From the NCBI GenBank assembly GCA_028706475.1, contig JAQWBI010000007.1, forward strand, positions 1 through 61,571: a stretch of DNA of 61,571 nt, in the 5' to 3' direction. A program made the position numbers and the translations under genes. Positions 45,201-54,155 of the stretch are shown piece after piece. How positions within the stretch are numbered: the stretch's first letter is position 1; each line of letters starts with the position of its first letter. Origin of the DNA: Candidatus Cloacimonadota bacterium (lineage in GTDB: Bacteria > Cloacimonadota > Cloacimonadia > Cloacimonadales > Cloacimonadaceae). A model generated the notes under the pieces. The model worked only from the letters and a program-made list of their open reading frames with translations, made no database searches and was not told where the DNA came from.

Positions 45201-46350
45201 GATCATCCTGGTAATCCGCCACAAGAGACAGGTCTTCAAAAACCCATTCTTGATAAGCAAAACGATGGCTACGCGCACTTATTTCTGCGCTAGGATCTTT
45301 GATACTGCCGGATGCGCATAGATCCGCTTCTATCAATCCATTCATCTGAGGTAAAATATCAGACGCATCCAAGCTTATCGAAGCTCTTGAACCATCGAAA
45401 GTCATATCTCCCAGATAATCTTGAACCAAAAGATCGGCAACTAGGCTACTACGCCCTATGCTTGATCGGGATATTGATAAAGCGGCATCATGACCGTCTG
45501 TCTCTAGATTAATCAATGGGATCTGCACGGCAAATTTGTCTATCACCTCAGCTGCAGTATTCCATATGATCGCCTTTCCACCAAACTGCACTGCACCAGA
45601 ATCCGCTGGTTCACTGTAGTTTGCATTGATGTTGATATCACTTCTAAAATCTCTGATATCCGGATGCGATACATAGAGTGGCTTGAAGTCTGCGATTTCC
45701 GCTTCTGCCAAAGCAATACGACCATTATCAAGGCTCCCCTTCAGGTGAATACTACCTCCCAAGGAAGTGTTTGCGCTCAGGAGTACGTCTGTATAACTCG
45801 TGTTTTCTATGCGTAGATCCAGATGAGTCAGGTTCTCTTCAATGCTTAGCTTTCCTGTATGAAGGATTTTCAGGTCAAAGGCCAAATCTGCTTCCAGAGC
45901 ACCATCTTCCAAAGTAATGAGTTTGAAATAGGGCACTAAATCAGGAATCTTGAATCTCTCTTTCTTGGCTTTTTTCTTTTCCGCTTTGGAGATTGGATGA
46001 TAGTATAAACGCCCAACCGGCTTGACAATCTCTACTGATGATACTACATTATTCAGTTTGAAACCGGACAGAATAAATTTGTACAGATTGTAGCGCAGTC
46101 TTACACTATCTATCTTGAGATCAATCAGACTGTCCTGCGTGGCAATGTTGAAATCCTGCACCAGAATCTGTTTATCGCTGATATGAAGGTTACCAATTTT
46201 TATAGAGGCATTAGCAGCCTTACCAATCATTGAAGCGATATAATTCCGCACAAAGTCTCTACCTCCCAAAGGATACCAAATGCTGAAGAAAAGCACATTG
46301 ATCACCAAGAGGACAATAATCAAAATGAGAAACTTGCGGGGACGATGCAT
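42277..46350 (-). CDS. tamB: TamB/AsmA-like inner-membrane-anchored envelope protein
   Basis: A 1357-residue protein with one N-terminal membrane anchor (KFLILIIVLLVINVLFFSIW). A long repetitive beta structure follows, with LKIDSVRLRYNLYKFILSG and many D/S/L-rich strands like the lipid-conducting grooves of AsmA proteins. The C-terminal 400 residues (GSIDFFGTVFQVENIAITM, then RMRYNQGMEELPEDQK) match the DUF490/TamB domain. TamB-like proteins bridge inner and outer membrane and carry lipids or help barrel assembly. It ends the lol operon, one base after lolD. A TamA partner was not seen. Confidence 0.88.
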   Translation of the reverse strand: MHRPRKFLILIIVLLVINVLFFSIWYPLGGRDFVRNYIASMIGKAANASIKIGNLHISDKQILVQDFNIATQDSLIDLKIDSVRLRYNLYKFILSGFKLNNVVSSVEIVKPVGRLYYHPISKAEKKKAKKERFKIPDLVPYFKLITLEDGALEADLAFDLKILHTGKLSIEENLTHLDLRIENTSYTDVLLSANTSLGGSIHLKGSLDNGRIALAEAEIADFKPLYVSHPDIRDFRSDININANYSEPADSGAVQFGGKAIIWNTAAEVIDKFAVQIPLINLETDGHDAALSISRSSIGRSSLVADLLVQDYLGDMTFDGSRASISLDASDILPQMNGLIEADLCASGSIKDPSAEISARSHRFAYQEWVFEDLSLVADYQDDRASLSTLDARWKNQALSISGSFVPQTLSFDAELATNALKDIPGDIVANGRLNLSGVILKPYPLLSANLKDVNVVWRHLNLRNLNAEASMVPSEGSLLVSADIQSEEGYSIRAVGDVLSQHIALDAVFDSLEAASVYDLDVLGILAPQVSGQLKAVMTGRDIWYHANLASALKGEYDYIADIDLLGNVNVAEPAVMASLKTSNGYFNGLPADISVNMDYRDMKLKLWSLKLEDMLNLSAMVDLKDLWLSDVDLSIRNIDSAKIISYYPDISHLIPEFNKLNLFATYNKDSQKSIDAWVNLTDVDLISVIPLSVDMHLKGSPDLLSLSGDISHKKKTLIDLAGTASLHPKLNVALGANIDDLKLQEVLTQSPGLASVSGTVDFSMQDILSEDSVMEIAADLVGRDMKFGDIEVDYAAVKAAQESNALVIDSLYVFAHDLLTASASGSLDYNILQNEFYEGDRLLNIQVDGELFPWLKKLTDYILVSSGDSSLELSIGTSEDQFMFHSGHINLSNGLVHLKDQVEPMRDIQIQGVFEQNRLMIQRGTFQMGNGKFYMNNLFESEPSDHFMVSFLDLGYFRVLIEEPGIQATIPVVSPPKTLSNVAISGQDGRYAVIRGPFDDMKIEALVTASNLDILYPPGADNLLNLIMSVRSTGKKPDTEPTPLPFKLDVRINIGENVRYVTYPTNLYLSPGGFLHLIYNGNRFIVEEANINSERGSIDFFGTVFQVENIAITMIDQQNILSVNGLFNKRTPDGSIITLSVASSPEYDKGFFDRLQISLSSDNPQDQNITQVLSRMRYNQGMEELPEDQKQNLLQDEALGLIGGNLNSTVLTPFFYPVENWFRRTLKLDGFSINAGFIQNIFSEYSANPSQLADMTDLSNLSSDITRFSSSILLNNLSVSMSKYLGYRVFADYELQLQEATDMQQKTRILVSHDTSLRLVLPRQFRLGYTLNYSPKDTGLTHEILLQKSWRFWGL

Positions 46351-46351
46351 G

Positions 46352-47026
46352 TTATGCCTCGAGCTGTATCAACCTGCCATCGATAAGTTCGTAACTGCGG
46401 CTTGCTTTCGACGCCGCTTCTACATCATGGGTTACCACCACAAATGCTTGATTGAGTTCTTTATTAAGCTTCCGAATCATCTCCCATACTTCATTACTAT
46501 GAGTGGGATCAAGGTTTCCGGTGGGTTCATCTGCCAGCACCAGTTTGGGATTGTTTGCCAATGCCCTGGCCAGGCTCACTCTTTGTTGCTCACCTCCGGA
46601 GAGCTGATTGGGATATCGATTCAAGCGATCCTGCAAACCCAGCAATACCAACAATTCCTTGGCTCTAGCTCTTGCTTCAGATTCACTGCGACCTGCAATC
46701 AGCAAAGGCAGAGCTACATTCTCGGTGGCACTAAGGTCATCAATCAGATAGTGAAATTGGAATACAAAACCTAAGTCTCTGTTTCGCACTATCGGAGCCT
46801 GGGGATCGTTTGAGCGAATAGGTTGGGAACAAATCCTGAGTTCACCCCCATCAGGCTCATCCAGCAAGCCCATGATGTGCAGCATTGTGCTTTTTCCACA
46901 TCCGGATTTTCCGGTGATACAGACCAGTTCTCCGGCTGATACATCTAGAGATGCATCCTTCAGAACTTCTATGATCTGGTCGCTGTCAATATAGGACTTA
47001 CTCAAGTGTTTTGCACTTAATATCAT
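46352..47026 (-). CDS. lolD: Lipoprotein-release ABC ATPase
   Basis: A 224-residue ATPase of the LolD/MacB type. Walker A is [18 protein letters not shown] near residue 35, the Q-loop is [14 protein letters not shown] near 85, the signature is [15 protein letters not shown] near 143, Walker B is [12 protein letters not shown] near 162, and the switch His is in VVTHDVEAA near 197. With the permease upstream it powers release of lipoproteins from the inner membrane for transport to the outer membrane. It starts ten bases after the lolC-like gene. Confidence 0.93.
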   Translation of the reverse strand: MILSAKHLSKSYIDSDQIIEVLKDASLDVSAGELVCITGKSGCGKSTMLHIMGLLDEPDGGELRICSQPIRSNDPQAPIVRNRDLGFVFQFHYLIDDLSATENVALPLLIAGRSESEARARAKELLVLLGLQDRLNRYPNQLSGGEQQRVSLARALANNPKLVLADEPTGNLDPTHSNEVWEMIRKLNKELNQAFVVVTHDVEAASKASRSYELIDGRLIQLEA

Positions 47027-47035
47027 GCTTCCTCG

Positions 47036-48250
47036 CTAATTTTTGTTGCGGATAATATCGATGATCTGTAACCGCTCTATCTGCTTCAAGGGAATAAGGA
47101 TACATATAAAAATCAGGATAGTGGCGACCACAAAGATTACCAATAGATTCACAAAAGTGATCTGAGCTCCCAGAGTGTCAATGAAATAAACATCACCCTT
47201 CAATCGATAAAAGCTCTGCTTCTCCACACACCAGGACAAGAAAACACCAAACATCTGCCCGACAATCACGGAAAGAACAGCCACTAAGCCTACTCGGAAC
47301 GAAAACAATCTGCGAATGGAACCGATCCCTGCTCCCAAGGTCTGCAATACCGCTATTTCCGCTTTTTTATCTATGATAATGGTGCTTACTGTGGAGATCA
47401 CGTTGATACCTGCGATCAATACCAGAAAACTAAAGACGATGAATATGAGCCATTTTTCCATAGCAACCAATCGCAAGAGGCTTTCTGCGTAGAGATTCCA
47501 CGGAATGGCGATATAATCCACTCCCAAGTGATTGATCAGATATTGTGCCAATTCGGAAGCTTGATCAGCATCTTTTAAACGCAATTCCACCTTGGAATAC
47601 CCTGAAGGAAGCATCATCAAGTCACGGGCATCTTCTTCGCTGGATATTACTATACTGCGATCGTTCTCATAATAACCAGAGCGGTATACAGCAGCGATAA
47701 CATAATTGTAATGGGCACTGGGGATGCCCAGAGGACTGATCCGATCCAGGCGGGGATAATTCAAGCTAAGCGTATCGCCTATGCTCAAACCCAGCTCCTC
47801 CAGAAGATAGTGCCCTACGATCACCTCTCCCCTATTAATCTGTGTCTTTCCTTTGCTGATATACTGGCTGTATGGAGCATCATCATGAGCATCATAAGCG
47901 CGCAGGTTCGCAGCTCGAATCTTGTCTTGGTTTTGCGCCATCAAAGAAAACTGTAGAGTCGCCACACTGGATTGAACTTCATCTATCTGCTCCGTTATCT
48001 TACGGATTTGATCGATCTGTTCTACACTAAGTAGATTCGAATCGGACGAAGCGATACTAATATGAGCAAAGCTATCCAACAAGAGTCTTTTGAGCGTGCT
48101 TTCATAACCTTGGAATAAGTGCAATCCTGCAGAAAGAATGCCTACAGAAAGTACAATACCTAAAACCATAAACACAAAACTAAAGCGAAACAGGTTTCGC
48201 TTCGGAGATTTAATATATCGTTTCAGAAAAAAAAGCTCAAGGTTTTGCAT
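47036..48250 (-). CDS. lolC: Lipoprotein-release ABC permease (LolC/LolE type)
   Basis: A 404-residue permease with four membrane segments: one near residues 22-45, three in the last 150 residues. A large periplasmic domain lies between them. LFFLKRYIKSPKRNLFRF at the N-terminus and FSFLVLIAGINVISTVSTII near 265 are family marks. A single permease gene implies a homodimer, or a partner elsewhere. ATG 48250 lies inside the end of the GT2 gene (14-base overlap). The frame to 48286 is also open but begins with an unlikely sequence. Confidence 0.9.
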   Translation of the reverse strand: MQNLELFFLKRYIKSPKRNLFRFSFVFMVLGIVLSVGILSAGLHLFQGYESTLKRLLLDSFAHISIASSDSNLLSVEQIDQIRKITEQIDEVQSSVATLQFSLMAQNQDKIRAANLRAYDAHDDAPYSQYISKGKTQINRGEVIVGHYLLEELGLSIGDTLSLNYPRLDRISPLGIPSAHYNYVIAAVYRSGYYENDRSIVISSEEDARDLMMLPSGYSKVELRLKDADQASELAQYLINHLGVDYIAIPWNLYAESLLRLVAMEKWLIFIVFSFLVLIAGINVISTVSTIIIDKKAEIAVLQTLGAGIGSIRRLFSFRVGLVAVLSVIVGQMFGVFLSWCVEKQSFYRLKGDVYFIDTLGAQITFVNLLVIFVVATILIFICILIPLKQIERLQIIDIIRNKN

Positions 48251-49193
48251 CTTTACTGTGTTGCTCCACATTGAGCATTGTCTCAATGGACAATGGTAAA
48301 CGCTGAGTGGGACTGATTCGGTTTATGATGAGCTCAGAAATCAAGCCCAGAGATATGAACTGAAGCCCACCCAAGATCATAAGAACTCCCAATAACAAGA
48401 GGGGGCGATTCGAAAGAGGCATACCCCAGAATATCTTCAAAACTGCAAGGTATAGAGTAATAAGTGATCCTATTATAGTGGAAATAAGCCCTACTCTACC
48501 AAATAGATATAGCGGACTCTTAATGTAATATGTAATCATCCTCACAGTAAGTAGATCAAAGAAGCCACGTAAGTAACGTTCTACCCCGTATTTGCTCTTC
48601 CCATACTGCCGCGCCCGATGCTCTACGGGGATCTCCCCCACTCTGAACCCTAAGGAATGAGCCAGAGCTGGTATATAGCGATGCATCTCCCCATATAGTG
48701 AGAGTTCCGTCACAACCTCCCGCCGATATGCTTTGAACCCGCAATTGTAGTCATTCAGTTTCAGCTTGAAGGTGTATCCGGTTACAGAATTGAACAGTCT
48801 GGAAGGTAACCTTTTGTACCATGGATCACGGCGCTTCTTCTTCCACCCGGATACAAGGTCAAAACCCTCGTTCAACTTTGCTATGAAGGCAGGTATTTCC
48901 GCAGGAATGTCTTGCAGATCGGCATCCATGGTAAAGACAATCTCGCCATCGGCATGTTCAAAGCCTTTTTGGAGCGCAGCGGCTTTCCCAAAGTTGCGGC
49001 GAAATTTTATCACCTTTACCTGTTGGTCTAGCGCTGCCAGATCACACATTACTTTATAGCTGCCATCGGTGGAACCATCGTCCACAAAGATAATCTCATA
49101 AGTGTTATCACCCAGATTGGCCAGGATTTCATCATAGAGCTGATTGAGGGACTCACACTCATTCAAAACAGGAATCACAAACGATATCAGCAT
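48237..49193 (-). CDS. Polyprenyl-phosphate glycosyltransferase, family GT2 (DPM1-like)
   Basis: A 318-residue GT-A glycosyltransferase with two C-terminal membrane segments (about 230-295). VIPVLNECESLNQLY is near residue 6, the nucleotide-sugar site IIFVDDGSTDGS near 34, and the metal-binding region MDADLQDIPAEI near 89. NFGKAAALQKGFEHADG near 67 is typical of dolichol/undecaprenyl-phosphate sugar synthases. It should make a polyprenyl-P-sugar (mannose or glucose). It follows the polyprenol kinase-like gene by 10 bases, a telling pair. Confidence 0.9.
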   Translation of the reverse strand: MLISFVIPVLNECESLNQLYDEILANLGDNTYEIIFVDDGSTDGSYKVMCDLAALDQQVKVIKFRRNFGKAAALQKGFEHADGEIVFTMDADLQDIPAEIPAFIAKLNEGFDLVSGWKKKRRDPWYKRLPSRLFNSVTGYTFKLKLNDYNCGFKAYRREVVTELSLYGEMHRYIPALAHSLGFRVGEIPVEHRARQYGKSKYGVERYLRGFFDLLTVRMITYYIKSPLYLFGRVGLISTIIGSLITLYLAVLKIFWGMPLSNRPLLLLGVLMILGGLQFISLGLISELIINRISPTQRLPLSIETMLNVEQHSKDAKP

Positions 49194-49203
49194 ATTGTCC
49201 TCA

Positions 49204-49791
49204 CTATATGAACAAACTCACAACAGTCATCACTAAAGCGGAAGACAACGGTATTTTGATATTGTCATCCAGAGGTACACTACTCAGTTCAGCCGCTGTA
49301 GCTGTTAATGCACCAATAATGGCCAGCCAGGGATTTGCCAGCCACCATAATCCAAAAACAGCACAGGTGACAAAGCAAGCCAGGCTTCCTTCCAGGCTTT
49401 TGTTATTTCGCAGGAACTTCCGTTTACCAAAATTCATACCTATCAATGCGGCAAAAGTATCACCTATGCTTAGAAATGCAATGGAAGCCGCTGCAATTCT
49501 CTCATCAAAGAACGCGACGCAGAGCAAGCTGGAAACCAATAAATAAGTGGCTCCGGTAAAATCCTTGAGTTCGTGTCTCCTCAAGATCATACCAAAGAGA
49601 CGATGAAAGGTTTTACGAAAGCTGCGTTGCCAAAAGCGGTTAAACTCTATTACTAAGCTGACAACCAAAGCAGCCAGTAGCATCGCAAAGGCAATACGCC
49701 TGTTGTATTCCAGAGTATAGCGATAACCGAGAGGAATCACCAACGAACTAAGATGAATTGACTTTCTAAGAGTCTCGCTAAGTCTTCCCAT
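49204..49791 (-). CDS. Polyprenol/dolichol kinase-like membrane protein
   Basis: A 195-residue protein with about six membrane segments, of the SEC59/phytol kinase/CTP-dependent kinase family. The diagnostic region is FLSIGDTFAALIGMNFGKRK near residue 105, NKSLEGSLACFVTCAVFG near 128, and the later ATAAELSSVPLDDNIKIP near 165. It probably phosphorylates a polyprenol or similar lipid alcohol with CTP. The start at 49791 follows the DHH phosphoesterase gene by six bases. Coupling with the GT2 gene suggests a lipid-linked sugar pathway; the exact lipid is unknown. Confidence 0.82.
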   Translation of the reverse strand: MGRLSETLRKSIHLSSLVIPLGYRYTLEYNRRIAFAMLLAALVVSLVIEFNRFWQRSFRKTFHRLFGMILRRHELKDFTGATYLLVSSLLCVAFFDERIAAASIAFLSIGDTFAALIGMNFGKRKFLRNNKSLEGSLACFVTCAVFGLWWLANPWLAIIGALTATAAELSSVPLDDNIKIPLSSALVMTVVSLFI

Positions 49792-49797
49792 GATGCA

Positions 49798-51324
49798 CTA
49801 ATCAAGTATTTTTAGAATGCGTAGCTGGTTGGCTGAGCGCCACAAAACGAGACAATCGTACTCCTTATCCTTCATGAGATGCAGCCCCCCGCAATCCAGA
49901 TTCCAAGAACCGGCCATTTCGCTCACTTTCAGTCCCCTGATGAGCAAAGTAGGTTCCGGATTCTTTTGACCCCATGGAAGCATGATTTCTAGCTTCTGCC
50001 ATTGCTCTTGATTCATCTCCGCAAGTGAGCATTCAACATCGTAATGAATCTCATCTACTTCGTTTGAAGATATAAGGTTAGCACTCAAGTAATCAGTAAA
50101 ACACTCAAGGAAACCGTCATAAGAATCTGTATTCATGGAGAATCCGGCTGCTTTTGCATGTCCGCCAAATTGGATGAGATGATCTTTACAGTGCGTAAAG
50201 GCATCCACCATGTTAAAACCTTCTCCGCAACGCCCTTCGCATACCGTATTGCCGTTGTGATGTTTCAGCATGATAGTCGGGATACCCAGCCGGTTCACAA
50301 TAAAAGTAGATGCTGTGCCCAACAAAGAATATGGAATGGCGTCTTCTTCGTCGTAATATACAAAGAAGTTTCCCACAAAGTTTTCTGCTAGAGTCTCCAG
50401 AAAGCTGAAGACATGGTTCAGTTCCGCTTCCCAGATATTCTTTTGCTCTTCTAGACCCTCAAACAGACGAGCCTTGGCATCGGAGAGTTGCAAAATGAAG
50501 CGGAGCGCTGTATGCTGTCCTCCCTCTTCCCGGCCATTGGCAATAAGGCGGGATGTATAGATAAGGAAATTATTGACATCGGTGGGGTTGTCTACCCTGC
50601 TGTAGTTACGCAAAAGAAACTGTACTGTATGGTCGCTTACTTCTTCGAAGTGCTTTAAAACATGTCTTACCAGGATTCGGTTGATACCGATCATGGGTAC
50701 CTTATCCGCCAATGAGCCTACTGCAGTCCAAAAGTAGCTGGCTGGATCGATAGGATGTTCCCATACTTTGGCCAGATAACGAATCAGCATCAGTACCACA
50801 CCTACTCCAGCCAAGGCTTTGAAGGGATACTCGCAGGATGGTAACTGCGGATTCATAACGGCATAAGCATTGGGCAACATATCTGATTGCACAAGATGAT
50901 GGTCGGTGATTATAACATCACAACCAATATCATTCAGCTTTTCTACTCCTTTAAAAGCGGAGATGCCATTATCCACAGTAATAACGAGCTTGTAACCATT
51001 CTTCTTTACATGCTCGATAAAGCCTGCCTGGATACCGTGAGGTTCCAGATTGCGGTTTGGGATATAGTAGCTATGACGCTGATATCCGCAACTGTTCAGA
51101 TAGTTGTACAATATGTATGTGCTTGTGATACCATCCGGATCGTCGTGCCCAAAAATGACCATAGGTTCGTTTTGGAAAATGGCTTCCCGTATTCGCTCCG
51201 AAACCTTGTCGATGTTCGCAAAGAGACCCTCGTCCGGCAAATCATCGATACTGCTCTCCATATCAATAGGCAGTAGATTGCGGGCTTTTAATATTCTTTC
51301 GGATAAATTGCCATCTGCTACCAT
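49798..51324 (-). CDS. recJ: DHH-family phosphoesterase, RecJ-like exonuclease
   Basis: A 508-residue DHH/DHHA1 protein. Motifs: VIFGHDDPDGITSTYILYNY near residue 57, VITVDNGISAFKG near 113, DVIITDHHLVQ near 133 and MNPQLPSCEYPFKALAGVGV near 150. DHHA1 part: QFGGHAKAAGFSM near 385. RecJ degrades single-stranded DNA 5' to 3' in repair and recombination. First motif is HDDPDG rather than the GDFDADG of typical RecJ, so another DHH nuclease or pAp-type phosphatase cannot be ruled out, but the length and DHHA1 core fit RecJ. Start overlaps the upstream barrel gene stop. Confidence 0.8.
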   Translation of the reverse strand: MVADGNLSERILKARNLLPIDMESSIDDLPDEGLFANIDKVSERIREAIFQNEPMVIFGHDDPDGITSTYILYNYLNSCGYQRHSYYIPNRNLEPHGIQAGFIEHVKKNGYKLVITVDNGISAFKGVEKLNDIGCDVIITDHHLVQSDMLPNAYAVMNPQLPSCEYPFKALAGVGVVLMLIRYLAKVWEHPIDPASYFWTAVGSLADKVPMIGINRILVRHVLKHFEEVSDHTVQFLLRNYSRVDNPTDVNNFLIYTSRLIANGREEGGQHTALRFILQLSDAKARLFEGLEEQKNIWEAELNHVFSFLETLAENFVGNFFVYYDEEDAIPYSLLGTASTFIVNRLGIPTIMLKHHNGNTVCEGRCGEGFNMVDAFTHCKDHLIQFGGHAKAAGFSMNTDSYDGFLECFTDYLSANLISSNEVDEIHYDVECSLAEMNQEQWQKLEIMLPWGQKNPEPTLLIRGLKVSEMAGSWNLDCGGLHLMKDKEYDCLVLWRSANQLRILKILD

Positions 51325-52523
51325 TGTTGCAATTCCTCCGCCTTAGGTATCTCTCTGGGAGCAGTGCGATCAATCGCTTTGCTAATGATGTCGAAACCGG
51401 TAAAACCAATAAGCATCATATAACTGGTGTCCTGGATATTATGTGTGTCCAGAGAACCGCGTGTCTGATACATAAAGCCAAGGTCCAAGCGATTCACTTC
51501 TCCCTTTAGTGGTAAGCTGAAACCGGCACTGATGGCATTCTCGTCCACATACTCCCCGTTTACTTTGAACGGTAAAGCGCGTCTGGAATAACCTGCCCGC
51601 AACGGAATCTTGTGATACCAATAGCGCTTGCGTGCAGTATTGGGCTCATATGCCACACCAACACCCAGTTTCCAGCCATCACGCAAGTTGGCATCGGTTT
51701 CGGAGAAGGCTTCATAAGTGTAATCAGCGGCAACCTTGAACTCCCGTAGCATAAGGCCGGTGTAGCCAAAGCCAATGGTAAGAGGGATGTCAAATGATGA
51801 ATTTTCTGCTTCACCGCTACTGTGGAAACTGCTCCAGATTCTTTCTCCCTTCAATGTAACTGGCAGGGTCGCATAAGAGCCAAAGGCATGGTCATTATAT
51901 CGCTGCACAAATCCAACGCTGATGCTGGGATTCTTGTAGTTTTGCTCCAACGTCTCGGAGCTGGGCACTGTGTTTTCAGATGAGCTTTGAACAAATTTGC
52001 GGTTGTCATGCCCTAAAAAATAATTACCGCTGATACCAAGGTTCAGGTTTTTGTATCTATAGCTGTAGACGAGGTCCGCACGGTACAAGTATTTATCCAC
52101 TTCCTGGCTTTCTATGGTAAGGCTATCGATCATGGTCTGATTTTTCACCAAACCATTGGCATAAGAAGCAAACTGGAAAGCAAAACGATGTTTCTTTACC
52201 GGAATCGATATGCTGAAATAGGGGAAATCTACCGAATCATCCCGAAAGCTGTTCTCGTTTCCGTTGTATTTGGATTTATATCCGGTATAGCCAAAAACCA
52301 TACCCGTACCAAAGAGGGTCTTGTTGTCAATATTGCTCTGAGCTGGATTTGCGTAGGCGGTGTTATTGCGAAACACATCGCTGGAGCCGGTATCTCCCAT
52401 GCTCAAACTATAAATGTCGCGCCCATAGTATTGGACAGGATAACCATCGTAAGAGAAGATGGAATTTCCTGCCCACAGTGACATGGCTATCAGACAGGAT
52501 GCGATTAGTATTGATCTTTTCAT
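51318..52523 (-). CDS. Outer-membrane barrel of the OMPP1/FadL-like group
   Basis: A 401-residue barrel with a signal peptide (KRSILIASCLIAMSLWAG). DIYSLSMGDTGSSDVFRNNT followed by AYANPAQSNIDNKTLFGTG near residue 35 is the N-terminal plug pattern of PorV/FadL-like proteins. Many strands follow. Start overlaps the tatD stop (ATGA). Its position in a housekeeping series suggests an outer-membrane role, but the substrate is unknown. Confidence 0.75.
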   Translation of the reverse strand: MKRSILIASCLIAMSLWAGNSIFSYDGYPVQYYGRDIYSLSMGDTGSSDVFRNNTAYANPAQSNIDNKTLFGTGMVFGYTGYKSKYNGNENSFRDDSVDFPYFSISIPVKKHRFAFQFASYANGLVKNQTMIDSLTIESQEVDKYLYRADLVYSYRYKNLNLGISGNYFLGHDNRKFVQSSSENTVPSSETLEQNYKNPSISVGFVQRYNDHAFGSYATLPVTLKGERIWSSFHSSGEAENSSFDIPLTIGFGYTGLMLREFKVAADYTYEAFSETDANLRDGWKLGVGVAYEPNTARKRYWYHKIPLRAGYSRRALPFKVNGEYVDENAISAGFSLPLKGEVNRLDLGFMYQTRGSLDTHNIQDTSYMMLIGFTGFDIISKAIDRTAPREIPKAEELQQW

Positions 52524-53311
52524 TTCTTATGACCTGCTTTATGGTGTTTAACCGGATCTGGTGGAACGCGGAAGAACTTCATCGCGTTATTATATGAGGC
52601 TTCTGCCACTTCATTGGGACTGATCTCTTTGATCTGTGCAATCTTTTCTGCAACAAGATGTAACAGCAGCGGAGAATTGCGTTGTCCTCGGTGCGGATGA
52701 GGCGGTAAGTAGGGACAATCCGTTTCGATCATGAATCTGTCCATAGGCACCAAACGAACCACATCATCCAGATGAGAATTGTTGTAGGTAATACTGCCTG
52801 TAAAACTCATCATCCAGCCAGCATCCAGAACCTGCTGGGCAAAGATGATGTCTCCGGAGAAGCAATGGAACACAGCTTCCTTCACGTTTTCCTGTTTCAG
52901 TATATTGTAACATTCCTGATGCGCTTGTCTGTCGTGAACTACCACTGGCAAATCGTATTCAACAGCCAAGTGAGCTTGATTTGCAAATACTTCCCGTTGC
53001 ACTGGATAAGGAGACAGATTGCGGAAGAAATCGAGGCCGATCTCGCCAATGGCCAAGACTTTCTTTTCCCGCGCATGTTTCTTCACCAGCTCTGCGTCAA
53101 ATTCTTGAGCGTCGTGCGGATGAAAACCAACCGAAGTATAAATATGCAGATGCTTCTTGGCCAGTTCCAGCGACGATATTGCGGTATCCTTGTTGTATGA
53201 GATGTTGATAATGTATTCGATACCAGTGCTAAAACATTTATTGATAAGACTCTCCCGGTCAGAATCAAAATCCGGAAGGTCCAGATGCGCATGAGTCTCA
53301 AACAGCTTCAT
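52520..53311 (-). CDS. tatD: TatD-family deoxyribonuclease/hydrolase
   Basis: A 263-residue metal-dependent hydrolase. FETHAHLDLPDFDSDRE at the N-terminus (HxH), SVGFHPHDAQEF near residue 60, AIGEIGLDFFRN near 90 (Glu ligand), VVVHDRQAHQE near 123, CFSGDI near 148 and IETDCPYLPPHPHRGQRN near 196 are all present. TatD proteins are 3'-5' DNases with a role in repair and DNA turnover. Promoter at 53348 lies just upstream, so a new transcript probably begins here and runs to tamB. Confidence 0.93.
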   Translation of the reverse strand: MKLFETHAHLDLPDFDSDRESLINKCFSTGIEYIINISYNKDTAISSLELAKKHLHIYTSVGFHPHDAQEFDAELVKKHAREKKVLAIGEIGLDFFRNLSPYPVQREVFANQAHLAVEYDLPVVVHDRQAHQECYNILKQENVKEAVFHCFSGDIIFAQQVLDAGWMMSFTGSITYNNSHLDDVVRLVPMDRFMIETDCPYLPPHPHRGQRNSPLLLHLVAEKIAQIKEISPNEVAEASYNNAMKFFRVPPDPVKHHKAGHKK

Positions 53312-53347
53312 ATTTCTAGGCGAGTCCCCTTTTTCTTGTTTGTGTCA

Positions 53348-53374
53348 ATTATATCACCTTCTTTATCCTGTCAA
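53348..53374 (-). promoter_or_regulatory. Candidate promoter of the tatD-tamB series
   Basis: On the minus strand TTGACA (53369-53374) and a perfect TATAAT (53348-53353) are 15 bases apart, slightly short, 36 bases before the tatD start. Both hexamers are perfect. Confidence 0.6.
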
Positions 53375-53439
53375 AGAGAATTTTGGCCAGCTCTGTTAAG
53401 CAGGCTTTTTCATATAGTACAGATACTCCAGGTGAGCTC

Positions 53440-54153
53440 TTAATACTGCTCATTCAAAGCAAGGAGTTGATATTGGGAAGCAATGCAGATAGCCGCCGTT
53501 TCCGCCCTTACAATCCGTTTGCAGATGCTAATGGAAGGAATTTCCTGCATCACCTGGATATCAGCTTCCGAAAAGCCCCCTTCGGGACCAATGATAAAGC
53601 AAGGCTTTTTAGTGCTCTTTGTGTCGTATAGGCAATTCTGCTGCTCGCTTTCAGAGCATAATACTGGCTGATAACCCTGTTGTCTGATATAGGGCAAAGC
53701 ATCTTCGAGGTTCAGAATAGGATGTATTGTGGGCAGATAGGGATTGTCACATTGCTTTATCGCTGCCAAAGCGATCTTTTCAAAGCGAAATATGGTGTTG
53801 CGTTTTTCGTCCCTTACAGTATATTCCGTAAGCAAGGGGAAGAAAGCGCTCGCTCCCAGTTCGGTACACTTTTCCACCACTAATTCATCATGATGGTTTT
53901 TGAGCAGTGAAAAGGCTATGGCAAAAGGCATCTCTGGCGCTGGATGTTCTTTGATGCTGATCGCTTCCAATACTGCACAACGCTTTTCCAGCTTAACCAC
54001 TCTGCACTCTGCGCTCAAGCCATTACCCCCGTTGAGCATGATCCTGGCCCCGCTTCGAATGCGTTTTACTCTGCTAAGGTGGTAATACTCATCATTTTCC
54101 AGGATGATTTCCCGGCTGTCTGTTCTCAACTGAGGATAATAGTATGATGGCAT
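53440..54153 (-). CDS. rsmE: 16S rRNA m3U1498 methyltransferase
   Basis: A 237-residue SPOUT methyltransferase that modifies U1498 of 16S rRNA with S-adenosylmethionine. An N-terminal PUA-like part (HLSRVKRIRSGARIMLNGG) is followed by KCTELGASAFFPLLTE near residue 95, FIIGPEGGFSEADI near 185 and RIVRAETAAICI near 213, the knotted AdoMet site. It lies two bases after dnaJ, an arrangement common in many bacteria, and ends the heat-shock operon. Confidence 0.95.
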   Translation of the reverse strand: MPSYYYPQLRTDSREIILENDEYYHLSRVKRIRSGARIMLNGGNGLSAECRVVKLEKRCAVLEAISIKEHPAPEMPFAIAFSLLKNHHDELVVEKCTELGASAFFPLLTEYTVRDEKRNTIFRFEKIALAAIKQCDNPYLPTIHPILNLEDALPYIRQQGYQPVLCSESEQQNCLYDTKSTKKPCFIIGPEGGFSEADIQVMQEIPSISICKRIVRAETAAICIASQYQLLALNEQY

Positions 54154-54155
54154 CT

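Noticed and set aside
42277-46350. Many open frames of 60-160 residues on the plus strand opposite tamB
   Set aside because: They are shadows of the long tamB frame, with no conserved motif or ribosome-site context.
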